From an uncultured Ectothiorhodospiraceae bacterium (lineage in GTDB: Bacteria > Pseudomonadota > Gammaproteobacteria > XJ16 > Halofilaceae), in the NCBI GenBank assembly GCA_913055615.1, contig CAJXKK010000031.1, positions 1-32,826 on the forward strand: a stretch of DNA of 32,826 nt, in the 5' to 3' direction. The notes under the pieces were generated by a model. It did not search any database. It was not told the DNA's origin and worked only from the letters and a program-made list of their open reading frames with translations. Shown here one piece after another: positions 25,700 through 32,777 of the stretch. The stretch's first letter is position 1; every line of letters starts with the position of its first letter. The position numbers and the translations under genes were made by a program.

Positions 25700-26650
25700 T
25701 CAGCCGCCGTATTCGCTGCGGATGGCCTCGATGCCCGAGCCGCCGTTGGCGCTCTCGATGCCCTCCGCCCACTGCTCGACCACGTCGAGGTTGTCCTCGA
25801 TCCAGTCGCGGGCGACCTTCTGCGGGTCGCGATCCTTGCGGCTGAAGCCGTCGATCCACAGGCTCTGCGCCTCCAGCGGCACCCTGAACTGCTCGAGGAA
25901 CCGCGATGCCTGAGGGTTCTTGTCGGGCCAGCCATCGGCGACGATCGTATAGACAGTCGTCTCCATGCCGGCGAGACGGCCTTGCGGGTCGGCCTCGAGG
26001 AAGCGGATGTCGAAGCGCACGTCCATCCAGTGCGGCTTCCAGCCGTGGAAGACGATGTGTTCCTCCCGGCCGGTTGCCCGGTCGACCTGCGAAAGCATAC
26101 CGGCGGTGCTGCTGGGCGTCACCGTCCAGTCGCCGAGGTCCATGTAGTCCTCGTCGACCGCATCCTGGAACGCACGCGTCATGGCCGCGCCGGCCCCGAT
26201 CGCGAAGATCTCCTTACCGAACTGGTCGCCGTTCTCCACCAGATCTTCGACGCGCTTGATGCCGGCCTCGTACGTGTATGCCGGCACGGCCAGGCCCTGG
26301 ATCGCACCCTCGAGGTTGGCGGCGTGCTGGCGCGCGACGCCGTCATCGAGCAGGGGCTGAACCATGTCCTTGTGTGCCGGCATCCAGGCGCCGAGCGAGA
26401 CGTCGACGTCGTCGCTGCGGATGCCCTGGTAAACGAACTGCGGCTCGAGCTCTTGCAGCTCGGTGGCGTAGCCCATGCTCTCCAGCAGCTGCCGGGCGAC
26501 CTCGGTCTTCACGGTCACGCCCGGCCACGCCTGGATGGCGAAGCGCACCGGCTCGGCCGCGGCCGCGCGCAGCGGCAGCAGGAGCATGGCGGTGATCAAT
26601 ACGGCTGCGCCGATGGCGGCGGCGTTTCGGATCGATCGTTGTCGTTTCAT
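25700..26650 (-). CDS. Betaine-type ABC transporter substrate-binding protein
   Basis: This 316-residue protein is an OpuAC/ProX-family periplasmic binding protein for quaternary amines. The start at 26650 (ATG, after GGGGGA) is followed by a signal peptide: MKRQRSIRN, a hydrophobic stretch (AAAIGAAVLITAMLLLPL) and the cleavage-type RAAAAEP. Tryptophans that could form the cation-binding cage are in IQAWPGV, LGAWMPAHKD and FHGWKPHWMDV. It is 58 bp downstream of, and co-oriented with, gamma-butyrobetaine hydroxylase, so gamma-butyrobetaine, carnitine or another betaine is the likely ligand. No permease or ATPase gene accompanies it here; it must use components encoded elsewhere. Confidence 0.88.
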   Translation of the reverse strand: MKRQRSIRNAAAIGAAVLITAMLLLPLRAAAAEPVRFAIQAWPGVTVKTEVARQLLESMGYATELQELEPQFVYQGIRSDDVDVSLGAWMPAHKDMVQPLLDDGVARQHAANLEGAIQGLAVPAYTYEAGIKRVEDLVENGDQFGKEIFAIGAGAAMTRAFQDAVDEDYMDLGDWTVTPSSTAGMLSQVDRATGREEHIVFHGWKPHWMDVRFDIRFLEADPQGRLAGMETTVYTIVADGWPDKNPQASRFLEQFRVPLEAQSLWIDGFSRKDRDPQKVARDWIEDNLDVVEQWAEGIESANGGSGIEAIRSEYGG

Positions 26651-26708
26651 GGTTATCCCCCATGGTTGTGTCGTCATGTGCGGAAACGATAGAACGCGGT
26701 GTTGGCGG

Positions 26709-27920
26709 TTAGGCCGTCGCGCGTTCCAGAACCCGCTGGCGTGACCGGATCAGGTCACGGTCGAGGTAGGTGCCCTGCAGATGGCGGTGCCCGGTATTCG
26801 GGTCGAACGTATCGCGCCCGTGCAGAACACGGAGATTGTCGAAGGCGATCATCTCGCCCGGGCGCAGCATGAAGCGCAGGGTCCAGGCGGGGTCGCGCAG
26901 CATGCCCCAGAAGCGCCGGTAGGCACGGTAGAACCCGTCCACCTCGGCGGCGGGCAGGCGCAGGGTGTCGCGGATCCAGTTGTTGAAGCGCAGTACGCTC
27001 GGGTTGCCGTTGTCGTCGCAGCCGATCACCGGCCCCCGGTAATGGATATCGGCATTCTCGTCCTGGAAACGGAAGTCGATCCGCGTTTCGGTCAGGATGC
27101 GGTAGGCATCGGGATCGCGATCGCGCAGCGCCCATGCGACGGCCAGCCCATCGGTCAGCGTCGATTCACCGCCCTCAGCCTCGTTGGCCAGGCAATAGAG
27201 CAACTGGAAGTCGGGCGGGCGCTGCCAGTTGGGCAGATCGACGTGCGGTTCCAGCGCGACCGCTGTGTAGGCGGCGTTGTTCGGATCGGGCATCGAGACG
27301 ACATCGAAATGCCGCCCGAAGTTGGTCTCGCGCGGCCAGCCGACGCGTTCGGCCACGCGAATGACCTCACCCGGCTCCGTCGGCCCGTTGCGCAGTAAGG
27401 CGAAACCATAGCGGTCGAGTGCCTGCAGCCAATCGCAGAGACCGGCCTCCGTGTGCATAAAGGCGTGATGGTCCGCCACCGGCAGTGCGTCGGCGATCGC
27501 CGATGTCCAGGGGATTTTGCGATCGACGTCGAGCGGATCGGCCCGGTAGGCGTCGGCGCGCTGGTACAGCCAGCCGGCATCGAACAGGCTTTCGTGAACG
27601 TTGAAGCCGGACATGGCGGGCCATTCGAGGTGGAGTGCGCCGGATGCCGTGAGTGTGACCGCTGGTTCGGGCAGGGTTTCGGGGAGATCGATAATCCGTA
27701 CGAGCCGCTCGCGGGTCCGCGGATGCCGGCACTGGGCACAGGCGCAGTGGTCGCGCAGCCACATCAGCGGGAAATCGGCACGCGTGCCGTCGGCCCAGGT
27801 CAAGCTGACCGCGCCGTGACGGCTTTCCGCGTCCGTGAGGCGTGGCCCGCCTGCATACGGCGCGAGTTCGCCCATATCGACGTTGTCGGGCTGCTCTGTT
27901 GCGAGGGCTTCGGCGGTCAT
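26709..27920 (-). CDS. Gamma-butyrobetaine hydroxylase-like dioxygenase
   Basis: The 403-residue product belongs to the TauD/BBOX family of Fe(II)/2-oxoglutarate dioxygenases; gamma-butyrobetaine hydroxylase makes L-carnitine. ATG 27920 follows AAGGAG by 9 bp; the frame is open further upstream but that part overlaps the promoter. The N-terminal domain (~20-115) has the BBOX zinc motif (RDHCACAQCRHP). The catalytic domain has the iron ligands His226 and Asp228 (EPHVDLPNW) and His367 (RVLHGRD), with an arginine downstream for 2-oxoglutarate. It is transcribed with the betaine-binding protein gene and diverges from a LysR regulator. Trimethyllysine dioxygenase is a related alternative, but bacteria usually carry the butyrobetaine form. 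Confidence 0.88.
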   Translation of the reverse strand: MTAEALATEQPDNVDMGELAPYAGGPRLTDAESRHGAVSLTWADGTRADFPLMWLRDHCACAQCRHPRTRERLVRIIDLPETLPEPAVTLTASGALHLEWPAMSGFNVHESLFDAGWLYQRADAYRADPLDVDRKIPWTSAIADALPVADHHAFMHTEAGLCDWLQALDRYGFALLRNGPTEPGEVIRVAERVGWPRETNFGRHFDVVSMPDPNNAAYTAVALEPHVDLPNWQRPPDFQLLYCLANEAEGGESTLTDGLAVAWALRDRDPDAYRILTETRIDFRFQDENADIHYRGPVIGCDDNGNPSVLRFNNWIRDTLRLPAAEVDGFYRAYRRFWGMLRDPAWTLRFMLRPGEMIAFDNLRVLHGRDTFDPNTGHRHLQGTYLDRDLIRSRQRVLERATA

Positions 27921-27992
27921 GCGGTATGTCTCCTTGCGTCGGGCGTTGATGCGCCGCGCAGTCTGGGCACGGGCCGCGCAGGCGACAAACGA

Positions 27993-28017
27993 ATAATACC
28001 GGGGGAGCGGGTATAAT
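27993..28017. promoter_or_regulatory. Dyad with back-to-back -10 boxes, BBOX/LysR
   Basis: ATAATACC (27993-28000) and GGTATAAT (28010-28017) form an imperfect dyad with a 9-bp centre. The right arm contains TATAAT (28012-28017), a -10 box for the LysR gene; the left arm contains TATTAT read on the minus strand (27998-27993), a -10 box for the hydroxylase gene. No good -35 is seen for either, which fits activation. A LysR binding site here is inference. Confidence 0.5.
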
Positions 28018-28045
28018 TTATTTATATCCTGATTATTGGAAATCC

Positions 28046-28933
28046 ATGTCACGTCGTCTTCCTCCCGCTCAGACGCTGCACGCCTTCGACGCCGCGGCGC
28101 GTCACATGAGTTTCACCGATGCCGCACGCGAACTCGGGGTGACCCAGGCCGCGGTCAGCCAGCGCATACGGCTACTGGAGCACCAACTCGGTCAGACCCT
28201 CTTCCTGCGCCACGCGCGGGGCCTGGAATTGACGGAGGCGGGGCAGGCCTTCGTGCCGGCGGTCACCGAGGCCTTCGAACGCCTGTCGACCGGGATCGCG
28301 GAGGCCTTTGGAACGCCCCGTGACGCCCCGTTGACCGTGCGCACGACACCGGCCTTCGCGGCGCATTGGCTGGCGCCGCGTTTTCATGATTTTCAACGCG
28401 CCCACCCGCAGGTTTCACTGCGGATCACCACGGCGGTCTGGCCGAACGATTTCGATCTCGACGGGGCGGACCTGGAAGTCCGTTACGGACATGGTGACTG
28501 GGACGGTGTCGAGTGCCAGCGCCTCACGCATGAACGGCTGGCTCCGGTGTGCACACCCGCAACCGCGCGTGAACTCCAGGATCCGGAGGACCTCAGCGGC
28601 CGTCATCTGCTGCACGCGGCGGGATTCGCGACCGGCTGGCCGCAGTGGCTCGCCTGGGTCGGGGCCGAGGATCTGCTCGATCGGACCACGCCGCTGATCG
28701 GCGACACGATGGCGGTAGTGCTGGCACTGACCATGCGCGACGCCGGGATCGCGCTCGCGCGCAGCGGATTCGTCGAGACCGCGCTTGCGGAAGGGACGCT
28801 CGTGGCGCCATTCGATCTGTGGCTTGAGACCGACGAGTCCTTCTTCGTTACCCGGGTCGCGGGCCGCGATCCACGCCCGGACGCGCAGATCTTCTGGGAC
28901 TGGCTGGTCGGCCACACGGAAGCGGATACCTGA
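28046..28933 (+). CDS. LysR-family regulator, GcvA-like
   Basis: A 295-residue LysR transcription factor. The N-terminal winged helix-turn-helix (about 5-65) reads TLHAFDAAARHMSFTDAARELGVTQAAVSQRI, the pattern of the GcvA/AmpR subgroup. The effector domain (~90-290) is complete. It is divergent from the gamma-butyrobetaine hydroxylase gene across 125 bp with a shared dyad, so it probably controls that operon and itself, with a betaine or carnitine-related effector as a plausible ligand. The downstream minus-strand reductase gene is convergent with it (25 bp between stops). Confidence 0.9.
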   Translation: MSRRLPPAQTLHAFDAAARHMSFTDAARELGVTQAAVSQRIRLLEHQLGQTLFLRHARGLELTEAGQAFVPAVTEAFERLSTGIAEAFGTPRDAPLTVRTTPAFAAHWLAPRFHDFQRAHPQVSLRITTAVWPNDFDLDGADLEVRYGHGDWDGVECQRLTHERLAPVCTPATARELQDPEDLSGRHLLHAAGFATGWPQWLAWVGAEDLLDRTTPLIGDTMAVVLALTMRDAGIALARSGFVETALAEGTLVAPFDLWLETDESFFVTRVAGRDPRPDAQIFWDWLVGHTEADT

Positions 28934-28958
28934 AGGCGGGGGAACGCCGCTGGCCGCG

Positions 28959-30092
28959 TCAGCAGTCGAGTTCCACGGCGCCGGTCGGGTACGTGCAGCA
29001 GGCGAGCACGTAGCCGGCCGCTTCTTCGTCGTCGCAGATCCCGCCCATGTGCTGCATGTGCGTGTCGCCGGCGGTCTTGAGGACCTTGCAGGAACCGCAT
29101 ACGCCCATCTGGCAGGCGCAGGGGATCCATGCGCCATTGTTCTGCGCCGCCTGCAGCAGGGTCTGTGAGGGCGCACAGGTAAACTCGAGACCGGTGCGGG
29201 CGAGGCGGACCGTGCACCCGGTCTGGACCGGCGTAACTACGTCACCGGCATCGTCGTCGCCCGCGTCGATCGCAGGCTCCGGGTTCTCAGCGGGCGCGGC
29301 AGGCACGGCGGGCGCGACCGGCGGCCCACCCCCGAAACTCTCTTCGTGATATTGCTCGGCGGGCAAACCGAGGCCACCGAGGATGTCGCGCACGGCCTCC
29401 ATGTACGGTTCCGGGCCGCAGGCGAACACGGTGCGCTGCATCAGGTCCGGGACCATCTGCTGGAGCATCGATTCATTCAGCCGACCTCGATAACCGAACC
29501 AGGCCTCGTCGCCGGTGGACTCGCAGGTCACCGACAGCTGCAGTCCATCATTCGCCCGCGCCAGCGCCTCGAGTTCGGGTCGGAAAATGATGTCCTCGGG
29601 CGAACGCGCGGCATGGACGAAGTGGATATCCACGTCCGTGGCCGTGTCATGCAGCCAGCGCAGCATCGACATCACGGGCGTGATGCCGCTGCCGCCCGAC
29701 AGCATGAGGATCCGTTCGCCCGGGCGGTCGACGATATTGAAATCGCCCTGCGGGGCCGAGACGGTCAGGCTGTCGCCGGGACGCAGGTGGTCGTGGAGCC
29801 AATTCGAAACGAGTCCATCAGGTACCCGTTTGACGGTGATGCTAAACGTACAGGGCCGCGAAGGCGTGCTTGAGACCGAGTAGCAGCGCGGCACAGTGAG
29901 GCCGTCGATGACGGGCTCGATGATGACGAACTGGCCGGGTTGGAAATCAAACAGCATCGGCGCCTCCGCCCGGAAGGTGAAGGTGGCGACATCGCGGGTC
30001 TCGGCCTGCACCCGCAGGCAACGCATGGTCATCCGCCCGGTCTTCCATCCGGGCAGGGTGTGGATCGCGGCGGGCTGCAGTGATTCGGTCAT
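28959..30092 (-). CDS. GbcB-like ferredoxin-NAD(P)H reductase fused to [2Fe-2S] domain
   Basis: A 377-residue electron-transfer protein. Residues ~20-125 form the FAD-binding barrel with RCYSVSS; ~130-245 form the NAD(P)H domain (LSGGSGITPVMSML, VFACGPEPYMEAV); an Ala/Pro-rich linker (~255-290) joins a plant-type [2Fe-2S] ferredoxin domain (~290-377) with CQMGVCGSC and a distal cysteine. This is the layout of GbcB, the reductase for glycine betaine monooxygenase, and of related Rieske-oxygenase reductases. The start at 30092 follows GGGAGG by 5 bp. No large Rieske oxygenase subunit (GbcA) is in the window, so the partner is elsewhere or is another enzyme. It diverges from the YeiH gene. Confidence 0.87.
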   Translation of the reverse strand: MTESLQPAAIHTLPGWKTGRMTMRCLRVQAETRDVATFTFRAEAPMLFDFQPGQFVIIEPVIDGLTVPRCYSVSSTPSRPCTFSITVKRVPDGLVSNWLHDHLRPGDSLTVSAPQGDFNIVDRPGERILMLSGGSGITPVMSMLRWLHDTATDVDIHFVHAARSPEDIIFRPELEALARANDGLQLSVTCESTGDEAWFGYRGRLNESMLQQMVPDLMQRTVFACGPEPYMEAVRDILGGLGLPAEQYHEESFGGGPPVAPAVPAAPAENPEPAIDAGDDDAGDVVTPVQTGCTVRLARTGLEFTCAPSQTLLQAAQNNGAWIPCACQMGVCGSCKVLKTAGDTHMQHMGGICDDEEAAGYVLACCTYPTGAVELDC

Positions 30093-30234
30093 TCGGGCCT
30101 CCCGGCTTGACAGGTTGTGCAGGGCGTTCTGAGCCGGGAATTGTATTGACCGCTAAAATCGATTTGGCTGCGTTATCAATCGGTATCGTGAATCGGCCAT
30201 GCGCGTTCGCGATCGTTGCCGCCAGGAGGATCGA

Positions 30235-30321
30235 TTGATCGAATCGGGGAAGCCCGTCAGGCTCCCCGGCTGGCCCGCTAACCCCGGGGAGGGCCGCACA
30301 GCGCTTGCTCCCCTCCCATAG
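30235..30321 (+). CDS. Possible leader peptide upstream of yeiH
   Basis: AGGAGG (30224-30229) lies 5 bp before TTG 30235, opening a 28-codon frame (MIESGKPVRLPGWPANPGEG..) that ends with TAG at 30319-30321. That stop overlaps the ATAGGAGA ribosome site of yeiH. A stem (GGGGAAGCC with GGCTCCCC, 30246-30267) lies within the frame. The arrangement suggests translational coupling, but the peptide has no recognised family. Confidence 0.3.
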   Translation: MIESGKPVRLPGWPANPGEGRTALAPLP

Positions 30322-30331
30322 GAGACCCGTT

Positions 30332-31360
30332 TTGTCGTTGACCGCTGCAGCCACGCGACGCGGATTCGCGCGTTTAAAGGGGTTATGGCCGGGATTGCTG
30401 ACCGCGATCACGATCGCGATGGCGGCCGTGTTCGTGTCGGATCACTACGGCGGACCGACCCTGCTGTACGCGCTGCTGCTGGGCATGGCGTTCAACTTCC
30501 TCGCGCAAGAGGCGCGTACGGCCCCTGGCATCGAGTTCTCGGCCCGGGAGGTACTCCGCGTCGGGGTCGCGTTGCTGGGCGCCCGGATCGGTCTCGAGCA
30601 GATCGGCGGTCTCGGCGCGGGGGGCATCGCGCTCGTGATCGCCACGGTGATCGCGACCGTCATCTTTGGGCGCCTCATGGCGATGGCCTTCGGGCTTAGC
30701 GGGCGTCAGGGGATCCTCACCGGCGGCGCCGTCGGCATCTGCGGTGCCTCGGCCGCGCTCGCGATCGCGGCCGTATTGCCACGCGACGAACACTCCGAAC
30801 GGGACACGCTGTTTACGATCGTCGGTGTAACCACGCTCGGTACGCTGACCATGATTCTCTATCCCCTGGTCTCCTCTGTCGTCGGTCTGGATGAGTGGTC
30901 GGCGGGGCTGTTCCTCGGGGCGACCATTCACGACGTCGCCCAGGTTGTCGGCGCAGGGTACATGGTGTCGGAGACGGCGGGTGATACGGCCACGGTCACG
31001 AAGCTCCTGCGCGTGGCGATGCTCGCGCCGATAGTCCTCGCCATCGCGATGCTCTTTCGCCGCGAGAACGGGCAGCGCGCGGCACACGTACCCTGGTGGC
31101 GACGGCTGCCGTTCCCCCTGTTCCTGGTTGCATTCATCGTGATCGCCGGGCTGAACAGCCTGGGCCTGTTGTCGAACGCCGTCGCCGGCGGGGCAACCGA
31201 GGTGTCGCGCTGGTGCCTGATCTGCGCCATTGCCGCGATCGGCATGAAGACCGATCTGCGTGAGCTCGCCCGTGTGGGCTGGCTCGCCGTTGCCCTTATG
31301 GTCGCGGAGACACTGTTCATGGCGGCGATCGTGCTGGGTTTCGTCGTGGCGTGGCAGTGA
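30332..31360 (+). CDS. YeiH-family (UPF0324) inner-membrane protein
   Basis: A 342-residue polytopic membrane protein of the YeiH family, annotated as putative sulfate exporters; the transported substrate is not well established. TTG 30332 is preferred because GGAGA (30321-30325) lies upstream; an in-frame TTG at 30305 is alternative. About ten hydrophobic segments are visible, with family motifs LLGARIGLEQI, GGAVGICGASAALAIA, GLFLGATIHDVAQVVGAGY and AAIGMKTDLREL. YeiH genes are often next to a LysR gene (YeiE in E. coli); here a LysR gene lies convergent 118 bp downstream. In marine bacteria the family is often linked to sulfonate catabolism, but no such genes are seen here. Confidence 0.88.
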   Translation: MSLTAAATRRGFARLKGLWPGLLTAITIAMAAVFVSDHYGGPTLLYALLLGMAFNFLAQEARTAPGIEFSAREVLRVGVALLGARIGLEQIGGLGAGGIALVIATVIATVIFGRLMAMAFGLSGRQGILTGGAVGICGASAALAIAAVLPRDEHSERDTLFTIVGVTTLGTLTMILYPLVSSVVGLDEWSAGLFLGATIHDVAQVVGAGYMVSETAGDTATVTKLLRVAMLAPIVLAIAMLFRRENGQRAAHVPWWRRLPFPLFLVAFIVIAGLNSLGLLSNAVAGGATEVSRWCLICAIAAIGMKTDLRELARVGWLAVALMVAETLFMAAIVLGFVVAWQ

Positions 31361-31478
31361 AAGTGGCGGCGCTTGCGAGTCCCTCGGATCATTGCCGGCG
31401 CGGACAGGAACCGGCATCGCGCAGATAGGGTTTATTCCGAAAGGTCAGTGGCTTTCGCGTGTCGGGCCGAAGTCCGAC

Positions 31479-32360
31479 CTACGGGTCCCCGGGCGACTCG
31501 GGAATTCCCGGGGCGTTGACGTCCAGAGCCGACAGCAGTGCGAGGGCGTGTTTCACGTTCGGCCGGTAGCGGTGACGGGAGACGTAGGTCGCATACACGG
31601 GCTGGTCGATGATGGGAGCGCCCTCGACCGGGAACAGATCGCCCGAGTCCGTCAGCGGCCGGCTCATGCGCTCCGGCAGATAGGCGATCCCGGGGTGCTG
31701 GCGCAGATAGGCGATCGTCATGTTGCTGAGCCCCATCGACAGGGGCGCATGCTGGAGCTGCGGCAACAGTTCACCGTGGCGCGCCTTGAAGTACGGGCTC
31801 GAGGCGACGAACAGATACGATTCGGGCAGCACGTCTTCCAGTGCACACGGTGTCGTCGTGACCATACTGAAGCGCTCGTCGAAGAGGTAATCGACCGCGA
31901 GTTCCGGACGGTACTCCGGGGTGTAGATGACGGCGACGTCGAGATTGCCGAACACGATCTCGTCGATCATCGCCCGGGAGTAATCCGACTCGACGTGCAC
32001 GGCCGTGTCGCTGAGGGTGCGGCGGAGTTCAGCCACCCAGTCGGTGATAAGCTTGTCCCAGAGACTTACCTGCATCGCGACCCGGAGCTGGCCGTGGTAG
32101 CCGGACGGCATCGCGAGTTCCTGGCGCGCGAGGTTCCAGCCGAGGCGAATATTTACGGCGTAACTCTCGAATTTCTGGCCTTCCGGCGTCAGCTCGGCAC
32201 CACCACGACCGCGCACGAACAGGCGCACGCCGAGTTGCTCTTCGAGTCCGCGGACACGGGCGCTGACCGTCGATTGGGTGATGTGCAGGTTGTCCGCAGT
32301 GCGATTGAAATTCCGCGTCTCGAGGAGATCGAGGAAGGTGTCGAGCATTTCGATGTTCAT
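31479..32360 (-). CDS. LysR-family transcriptional regulator
   Basis: A 293-residue LysR regulator starting at ATG 32360 (MNIEMLDTFLDLLETRNFNR); another ATG four codons later (32348) is possible, and neither has a clear ribosome site. The helix-turn-helix is FNRTADNLHITQSTVSARVRGLEEQLG (about residues 18-44, written in parts here as family pattern). The effector domain follows to the end. The sequence is unlike the GcvA-type regulator at 28046. The gene converges on yeiH, but whether it regulates it is unknown. Upstream lies a palindromic repeat (32415-32536). Confidence 0.88.
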   Translation of the reverse strand: MNIEMLDTFLDLLETRNFNRTADNLHITQSTVSARVRGLEEQLGVRLFVRGRGGAELTPEGQKFESYAVNIRLGWNLARQELAMPSGYHGQLRVAMQVSLWDKLITDWVAELRRTLSDTAVHVESDYSRAMIDEIVFGNLDVAVIYTPEYRPELAVDYLFDERFSMVTTTPCALEDVLPESYLFVASSPYFKARHGELLPQLQHAPLSMGLSNMTIAYLRQHPGIAYLPERMSRPLTDSGDLFPVEGAPIIDQPVYATYVSRHRYRPNVKHALALLSALDVNAPGIPESPGDP

Positions 32361-32414
32361 GGGGGTGGTAGCTCGGTTTAGTCGGGTCGGTACACGACAG
32401 GGTACCAGGGCGGG

Positions 32415-32536
32415 CCGTAGGTTGGGTTGAGCGAAGCGATACCCAACGGTACGAGGGTGATTTTCGACAGCCATCGGCCGAGTCATTGGTGGAATGGCTC
32501 GACGTGTCGGGTTTCCTTCGTCAACCCAACCTACGG
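32415..32536 (+). repeat. Palindromic GTAGGTTGGGTTGA element
   Basis: CCGTAGGTTGGGTTGA (32415-32430) is perfectly mirrored by TCAACCCAACCTACGG (32521-32536), giving a 122-bp unit with 16-bp ends. GTAGGTTGGGTTGAGCGAAG-type sequences are dispersed in many proteobacteria. It has no gene and sits in the upstream region of the minus-strand LysR gene. Confidence 0.8.
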
Positions 32537-32573
32537 TAGTGCGTGGAGATCGGTGCGTTCGGATCCGTGGGTG

Positions 32574-32608
32574 ATGGAAAAGGCCTGCATTGAGCCGGCC
32601 TTTTCCAT
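32574..32608 (-). repeat. Diverged second copy of the tRNA-Arg terminator
   Basis: ATGGAAAAGGCCTGCATTGA then GCCGGCCTTTTCCAT keeps the loop region GCATTGAGCCGGC of the terminator at 32739-32777 in a longer stem. It lies directly behind the direct tail copy, as the true terminator lies behind the true tRNA. Confidence 0.75.
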
Positions 32609-32609
32609 G

Positions 32610-32626
32610 TGGCGCGCCCGGGAGGA
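32610..32626 (-). repeat. Direct copy of the tRNA-Arg 3' end
   Basis: TGGCGCGCCCGGGAGGA is identical to 32778-32794, the complement of the tRNA-Arg acceptor end including CCA. It has the same orientation as the tRNA and is 168 bp away. Confidence 0.9.
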
Positions 32627-32629
32627 CTG

Positions 32630-32700
32630 CGCGGCCCCTCCATGGGCCGCGTCCCTTCGGGACTCGCTTCGCTCGCGCCGATCGGCTTCCTGCCGATCGG
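32630..32700 (-). repeat. tRNA-tail element, one hairpin unit (Arg locus)
   Basis: Read on the minus strand: H1 CCGATCGGC-AGGAA-GCCGATCGG (32700-32678), spacer CGCGAGCGAAGCGAGTCC.., H2 CGCGGCCC-ATGGAG-GGGCCGCG (32651-32630). The plan, stem lengths and loop forms equal those behind tRNA-Ser at 23425-23493, while the H1 stem sequence differs with pairing kept. Confidence 0.8.
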
Positions 32701-32705
32701 TCGAA

Positions 32706-32740
32706 CGGGGGTTCGAATCGAATCTCGCGGACTCGCCAGA
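32706..32740 (+). repeat. Inverted copy of the tRNA-Arg 3' end
   Basis: CGGGGGTTCGAATC (32706-32719) is identical to the T arm of the minus-strand tRNA-Arg read in tRNA sense, and CGCCAGACATAAAAAAG follows as in the tRNA tail. The acceptor part between has diverged. It faces the real tRNA across the shared terminator. Confidence 0.85.
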
Positions 32741-32777
32741 CATAAAAAAGCCGGCATTGAGCCGGCTTTTTTATGTC
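32739..32777 (-). terminator. Bidirectional terminator of tRNA-Arg
   Basis: GCCGGC-ATTGA-GCCGGC with A6/T6 flanks, inside the longer palindrome GACATAAAAAAGCCGGC. It follows the minus-strand tRNA-Arg 3' end directly and works in both directions. Confidence 0.92.

Noticed and set aside
25535-26692. Plus-strand open frame of 385 codons
   Set aside because: It is antisense to the betaine-binding protein, which has a signal peptide and ligand motifs; the plus-strand product has none.
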